This document shows positions 58,789 to 59,587 of a stretch of 59,587 nucleotides of DNA, one piece after another. The notes beneath the pieces are model-generated. The model searched no databases. It worked only from the letters and a program-made list of their open reading frames with translations, and was not told the origin of the DNA. Within the stretch, counting starts at the first letter, position 1, and every line of letters starts with the position of its first letter. The translations under genes were made by a program, and so were the position numbers. This DNA is from Alkalicoccus daliensis (GTDB lineage: Bacteria > Bacillota > Bacilli > Bacillales > Salisediminibacteriaceae), in contig NZ_FNIL01000010.1 of NCBI RefSeq assembly GCF_900103955.1, positions 59,523 to 119,109 on the forward strand, given 5' to 3'.

Positions 58789-59352
58789 ATGACAATGTAT
58801 AGTGAGGAATTTAAATTAATGATTGTGAAGGAGTATATGCAAGGAGAGCTGGGATACCGGTTATTGGCGAAGAAATACTTGATCCCTAGTGTCACTCCCA
58901 TCAAACGGTGGGTTCGTGCCTATCATCATTACGGAGTAAAAGGAGTACAGAAGCCACGTTCCAAACCAGTTTATTCTGTCCAATTCAAACTGCATGTATT
59001 ACACTTTAGGAACCAGACAGGTGCTTCTCTTCAGGAGACGGCGACCGCCTTCGACTTGCACGACCCTTCCTTAATCTCGAGTTGGTGCAGGACCTTTCAA
59101 AAAGAAGGGGTCGAGGGCTTCCAGAAAAAAACGAAAGGACGGTCTTCCATGCCCAAAAAACCGAAGAAACATTCGACCAAATCAACACAAGCTTTCACGC
59201 GGGAAGAACAATTAGAACGCGAAAATGAACTGCTGCGTTTAGAGAATTCCTACTTAAAAAAGTTGAACGCTTTTCAAGAGAATCCGAATGCCTATCTCGA
59301 AAAGCACAAGCAGCGCTGGTATTCGAACTCAAACAAGAAGGATTCAAAATAA
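58789..59352 (+). CDS. IS3-family transposase OrfA
   Basis: This 187-aa protein has an N-terminal HTH (YSEEFKLMIVKEYMQGELGYRLLAKKY) followed by a second HTH region (QFKLHVLHFRNQTGASLQETATAFDL), then a basic linker and a leucine-zipper-like segment (EEQLERENELLRLENSYLKKL). No good ribosome site precedes ATG 58789, as is common for IS genes. OrfA binds the terminal repeats; most transposase is made by frameshifting into orfB at 59256. Confidence 0.9.
   Translation: MTMYSEEFKLMIVKEYMQGELGYRLLAKKYLIPSVTPIKRWVRAYHHYGVKGVQKPRSKPVYSVQFKLHVLHFRNQTGASLQETATAFDLHDPSLISSWCRTFQKEGVEGFQKKTKGRSSMPKKPKKHSTKSTQAFTREEQLERENELLRLENSYLKKLNAFQENPNAYLEKHKQRWYSNSNKKDSK
59256..59262 (+). promoter_or_regulatory. 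Programmed -1 frameshift site A6G
   Basis: AAAAAAG is read in orfA as TTA-AAA-AAG, the canonical A-AAA-AAG slippery heptamer. The -1 frame is open from 59262 to the window end. Confidence 0.85.
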
Positions 59353-59587
59353 AAGACGCGTTAGAGAGAGTGGGGATCCCGGAAGCCACCTACCATTATC
59401 AGAAAAAGCAGTTCCAAAAAGAAGATCCGAATAAAGAATGGAAAGAACGGATTACGTCCCTCTTTCATCAGCACAATGGCACCTATGGCTATCGCCGTAT
59501 TTTCTTCGAACTCCGGAACCAGGGATACCTCATCAACCATAAAAAAGTGCAACGACTCATGAAGGAGCTTGGGTTAAAAAGCGAAAA
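59262..59587 (+). CDS. IS3-family transposase OrfB (partial; made by frameshift)
   Basis: In the -1 frame after the slippery site the reading is continuous to the window end (108 codons), with VFELKQEGFKIKDALERVG, IPEATYHYQKKQF and ITSLFHQHNGTYGYRRIFFEL. The last is the HTH_21-type segment that precedes the DDE integrase core. Catalytic residues lie beyond the window. No separate start codon with a ribosome site was found, consistent with frameshift expression. Confidence 0.85.

Larger units (their letters stand above)
58742..59587 (+). mobile_element. IS3-family insertion sequence (IS150-like group), left part
   Basis: The element starts near 58742 with CACCCCAGAAGTTAGA and continues beyond the window. 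It has the two-ORF layout of IS3 elements: orfA (58789-59352) with two helix-turn-helix units, and orfB in the -1 frame beginning at the slippery site 59256-59262. The right inverted repeat and target duplication are outside the window, so the exact left end is approximate. Confidence 0.85.

Noticed and set aside
1-59587. rRNA or tRNA genes, riboswitches, prophage or restriction/defence systems
   Set aside because: Looked for conserved cores, leader structures and typical gene sets; none was recognised, though weak RNA elements could be missed without a covariance search.

Overview
The window reads as chromosome from a low-GC Gram-positive, spore-former-type member of the Bacillaceae. The evidence is strong AGGAGG-type ribosome binding sites, frequent GTG and TTG starts, and an ordered block matching the Bacillus subtilis yhe/yha/ecs/pbpF neighbourhood (yheE, yheB, yheA, yhaO, yhaN, yhaM, prsA, scoC, serC, hit, ecsA, ecsB, an M20 amidohydrolase, pbpF). 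Surface-exposed proteins are strongly acidic, for example the Glu/Asp/Asn-rich linker of the PrsA-like lipoprotein, and GC-rich interspersed repeat remnants are common. Both fit a halophilic or alkaliphilic bacillus, but that is inference. Species cannot be fixed from sequence alone.

Layout. 1-4400: the 5' part of a secreted peptidoglycan-binding protein, an acetyltransferase, a decayed pseudogene, then a small cluster of prepilin-like genes. 4466-9650: a type I methionine aminopeptidase, an RsbR-type STAS protein, a GNAT protein and a phasin-like/ABC1-kinase pair. 9648-15855: a pseudouridine-degradation pair (psuK-psuG), an orphan trehalose PTS permease with an unusually legible promoter (two TreR-type operators plus a cre site), and a GntR-ABC transporter operon. 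16498-23965: an SDR protein, a chromate transporter, a cytochrome bd operon (cydA-cydB-cydS) divergent from a NarL-type regulator with a degenerate receiver, an NAD(P)-binding protein and a CcdA/DsbD-like membrane protein.

24151-31488 is one long leucine/acyl-CoA catabolic operon: acyl-CoA dehydrogenase, biotin carboxylase (frameshifted), biotin carrier, HMG-CoA lyase, enoyl-CoA hydratase, carboxyltransferase, and both subunits of a 3-oxoacid CoA-transferase. Together they would take an acyl-CoA such as isovaleryl-CoA through 3-methylcrotonyl-CoA, 3-methylglutaconyl-CoA and HMG-CoA to acetyl-CoA and acetoacetate. The CoA-transferase would then activate acetoacetate with succinyl-CoA. The biotin carboxylase frameshift would break this route unless it is a sequencing error or is corrected in expression.

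31611-58484 is core Bacillaceae genome: an exonuclease, the MsmX-type sugar ATPase with a PucR-type regulator, then the yhe/yha/ecs block. A CssRS-type secretion-stress two-component system sits between yhaN and yhaM, close to genes for exported-protein quality control (prsA) and exoprotease control (scoC, ecsAB). The ecsC position is occupied by GC-rich repeat debris. 58742 to the end is the left part of an IS3-family insertion sequence with a canonical A6G frameshift site.

No rRNA, tRNA, CRISPR array, prophage or recognisable defence system was seen. The most unusual items are a six-unit array with a ~20-bp period built on GAGTAAA (44057-44165) beside an orphan gene tail, the prepilin cluster with its decayed homologue, the pseudo-receiver regulator facing the cytochrome bd operon, and the frameshifted carboxylase.
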